Part shown: positions 61,484 to 64,000 of the stretch, piece after piece
Layout of the letters: each line of letters opens with the position of its first letter
How positions within the stretch are numbered: the stretch's first letter is position 1
Assembly: GCA_040772005.1 (NCBI GenBank)
Contig: JAXGYZ010000007.1
Coordinates: 1-64,000 of the forward strand
Length of the DNA: 64,000 nucleotides
Source of the DNA: MWBF01 sp040772005
GTDB taxonomy: Bacteria > Chloroflexota > Anaerolineae > CG2-30-64-16
Reading direction: 5' to 3'
Position numbers and translations under genes: made by a program
Notes under the pieces: model-generated
The model's database searches: none
Told to the model about the DNA's origin: nothing
The model's input: the letters and a program-made list of their open reading frames with translations, nothing else

Positions 61484-62977
61484 TCAGACAATCACTTCCC
61501 CGATCATGGACCACGGCCCTGTCCACAGGATGCGGACCTGAGCCAGTCTGCCGCGCCAGTTCTCAGGGGACTCGAAGAAGACGAGCTTGTTGGTGCGCGT
61601 GCGTCCGCGCCAGCGGCCTTTGCGCCGCTCCTGGTCCTCCACCAGGATTTCCACTGTTTCACCCAGCATCCGCCCGTTGATTTCCCCGACAACCTGGGCC
61701 TGGAGAGCATCGAGGGTGTCCCAGCGCCGCTTCTTCTCCTCAGCAGGTACGTCATCCGCCATGCGCCGCTCGCTGACCGTGCCCGGCCGCGGTGAGTACA
61801 TCGCCAGGTGCGCCTTATCGATCTTCAGCTCCGCCAGCAGGTCATAGGTGCGCTGGAACTGCTCGACGCTCTCGCCCGGGAAGCCGACGATGATGTCCGT
61901 ATGGATGGCCGTGCCGGGGATGACCTCGCGAATGTGCTGCACGAGCGCGCGGTACTGGTCGCGCGTGTAGCCGCGTTTCATGTTCGCCAGCACGTCGTCG
62001 TCGCCGGCCTGCACGGGCACCTCGATTTGCTCGCAGACCTTCGGCAGTTCAGCGACAGCCTGCAGGATGCGGTCGGTCATGTAGTTGGGATGGCTCGTCA
62101 GGAAGCGAATGCGCCACAGCCCATCAATCTCGTGGACGGCATGGAGCAGGTCCGCCAGATCGGGCCGCTGGCCGGGGAAGTCCTTGCCGTAGCGGTCCAC
62201 AATCTGGCCCAGCAGCATCACCTCGCGCACGCCCTGGTCCACCAGCCCGCGCACCTCCGTCACAATCTCGTCCAGCGGGCGGCTGCGCTCAACGCCGCGG
62301 CGGAAGGGGATGATGCAGAAGGAGCACGCGTGCGAGCAGCCGTACACAATGGGCACGTTCGCCGTGACGGGCGTCTCCCCCTGCAGCGACAGGTGGCGCA
62401 TGCTCTGGAGCGGATGAGCCGAAATAGAACGCTGATGACGCTGATAGTCATGATTTTCATGATCACCCGATAAATCATGTTCATAATCATGATCATCAGC
62501 GTAATCAGCGTGCCATTCGTTGTCCAGAATTCCGATCGCAGCCGCTTCCGGGCTGCCGCGGTCCTGCAAGTCGTGGCGCGCGAACGTCACTTCGTCTTCG
62601 AACGCCCGTGCGGCCGCGTCTACTTCTTCGCCGTTCAGGTAGCCAACCAGCGGGCCCGGGTCTGAAGGCGGCATGAAGACATCCACGAAGGGGAAGCGCG
62701 CCTTGAGCGCAGGGTTGGGCTTGACCCCGACCATGCAGCCCATCAACGCGATGACGCGCTGTGGGTTCGCATCCTTGAGCGGCTTGAGCGACGCAAGCCT
62801 GCCAACCGCCTTATCCTCGGCGCTCTGGCGGACGACGCAGGTGTTCAGCACAATGATATCGGCCTGCTGTGCTTCGTTCGTCGGTGCATAGCCGAGCGCG
62901 TCCAGCTCCGCGGCCACGCGGCCCGAATCCGCCTCGTTCATCTGGCAGCCGATGGTCCAGATGTGGTAGTGTTTCAT
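61484..62977 (-). CDS. miaB: tRNA-2-methylthio-N6-dimethylallyladenosine synthase MiaB, with in-frame repeat insertion
   Basis: A 497-residue radical-SAM methylthiotransferase that modifies A37 of tRNAs. N-terminal cluster ligands are Cys11 (TIGCQMN), Cys47 (LNTCVVR) and Cys81 (MGCMVG). The radical-SAM ligands are Cys214, Cys218 and Cys221 (YGCSHACSFC). A C-terminal TRAM domain is present. ATG 62977 has GAGGT 7 bases upstream. Residues about 156-185 (ADYADDHDYEHDLSGDHENH and following) are encoded by a palindromic repeat also found between genes in this window. The insertion sits in the linker between the N-terminal and radical-SAM domains, where it is likely tolerated. Confidence 0.93.
   Translation of the reverse strand: MKHYHIWTIGCQMNEADSGRVAAELDALGYAPTNEAQQADIIVLNTCVVRQSAEDKAVGRLASLKPLKDANPQRVIALMGCMVGVKPNPALKARFPFVDVFMPPSDPGPLVGYLNGEEVDAAARAFEDEVTFARHDLQDRGSPEAAAIGILDNEWHADYADDHDYEHDLSGDHENHDYQRHQRSISAHPLQSMRHLSLQGETPVTANVPIVYGCSHACSFCIIPFRRGVERSRPLDEIVTEVRGLVDQGVREVMLLGQIVDRYGKDFPGQRPDLADLLHAVHEIDGLWRIRFLTSHPNYMTDRILQAVAELPKVCEQIEVPVQAGDDDVLANMKRGYTRDQYRALVQHIREVIPGTAIHTDIIVGFPGESVEQFQRTYDLLAELKIDKAHLAMYSPRPGTVSERRMADDVPAEEKKRRWDTLDALQAQVVGEINGRMLGETVEILVEDQERRKGRWRGRTRTNKLVFFESPENWRGRLAQVRILWTGPWSMIGEVIV
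62421..62515. repeat. Palindromic repeat (ACGCTGAT/GTCATGATT type) inside miaB
   Basis: Arms 62429-62455 and 62485-62511 are complementary at 24 of 27 positions, with CATGAT units between them. The left end shares GAAATAG and the ACGCTGAT array with the intergenic copy at 49160. The reading frame of miaB stays open through the whole element. Confidence 0.88.
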
Positions 62978-62998
62978 CGAGTGTACCTCACCAAGGCT

Positions 62999-63050
62999 AA
63001 CGAGTAAGGAGTAACGAGTAAGACGGTCTTTACTCATCACTCGTTACTTG

Positions 63051-63069
<19 letters not shown>
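62999..63069. repeat. Palindromic repeat (GTAACGAGTAA type) spanning the uvrA stop codon
   Basis: The left arm (62999-63021) has AACGAGTAA units. The right arm (63030-63069) carries the inverted units TTACTCGTTACTTG. It fills the gap between uvrA and miaB and runs into uvrA, encoding its last residues and stop. Confidence 0.85.

Positions 63070-64000
<931 letters not shown>

Overview
The window looks like a chromosomal segment of a free-living, sugar-degrading, largely anaerobic member of the Chloroflexota (Anaerolineae-like). This is inference from gene content. The evidence is secreted proteins with Thr-Pro-rich stalks ending in a short LPLVL motif, the order alaS / baseplate-J-like protein / ruvX / mltG, a large LuxR/MalT-type regulator, many uroporphyrinogen-decarboxylase (URO-D) superfamily paralogs, folate-type TrmFO, and visibly high GC. 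No tRNA, rRNA, CRISPR array or phage module was recognised.

Region 1 (1-13.6 kb, all minus strand) is a catabolic gene set read from about 13.6 kb towards the left edge. Its order is a corrinoid-binding protein, two URO-D-like proteins, a CehA/McbA-type metallohydrolase, a ParB/Srx-fold protein, a GH116-type glucosidase and a third URO-D-like protein. A LacI-type repressor with its own promoter and a family 5 solute-binding lipoprotein follow. Stop/start overlaps tie several of these genes together. The control region near 13.55-13.68 kb has a TTGACA -35 box and an 18-bp inverted repeat at the expected start of transcription.

Region 2 (13.7-24.5 kb) carries a metallo-beta-lactamase-fold protein, a polytopic membrane protein and a LysM L,D-transpeptidase. 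Next come four secreted or surface proteins on the minus strand. Three of them share a homologous N-terminal domain but end differently, and the fourth is a 903-residue Ig-like repeat protein. An IS110-family element with a broken transposase sits exactly between two copies of a 41-bp sequence that contains the ribosome site and first codons of the Ig-like gene.

Region 3 (24.3-28.4 kb) is regulatory: an excisionase-type HTH protein, an orphan NarL-type response regulator and a MalT-like activator split by a one-base slip in a G7 tract.

Region 4 (28.5-44.7 kb) is a pentose/hemicellulose locus. GH51 arabinofuranosidase and GH3 glycosidase are divergent from a shared palindromic -10. They are followed by split transketolase, a fucose/arabinose-isomerase-fold protein and an FGGY kinase, so arabinoxylan-type sugars could be cut, isomerised, phosphorylated and fed into the pentose phosphate pathway. 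Opposite lies an operon of a glycyl radical enzyme, two more URO-D-like proteins and a TIM-barrel epimerase. Another epimerase and a sixth URO-D paralog are divergent.

Region 5 (44.7-64 kb) is mostly housekeeping: glnS, bacterioferritin, GH42 beta-galactosidase, alaS, a baseplate-J-like membrane protein, ruvX, mltG, a solute-binding lipoprotein, pyrimidine-nucleoside phosphorylase, trmFO, a secreted LysM protein, miaB and the 3' part of uvrA. Near-consensus TTGACA-17-TATAAT promoters precede glnS, alaS, trmFO and the LysM gene.

The most unusual theme is a set of palindromic repeats, each built from short tandem units, that lie just after stop codons, supply stop codons (a URO-D gene, uvrA), or in one case sit in frame inside miaB.
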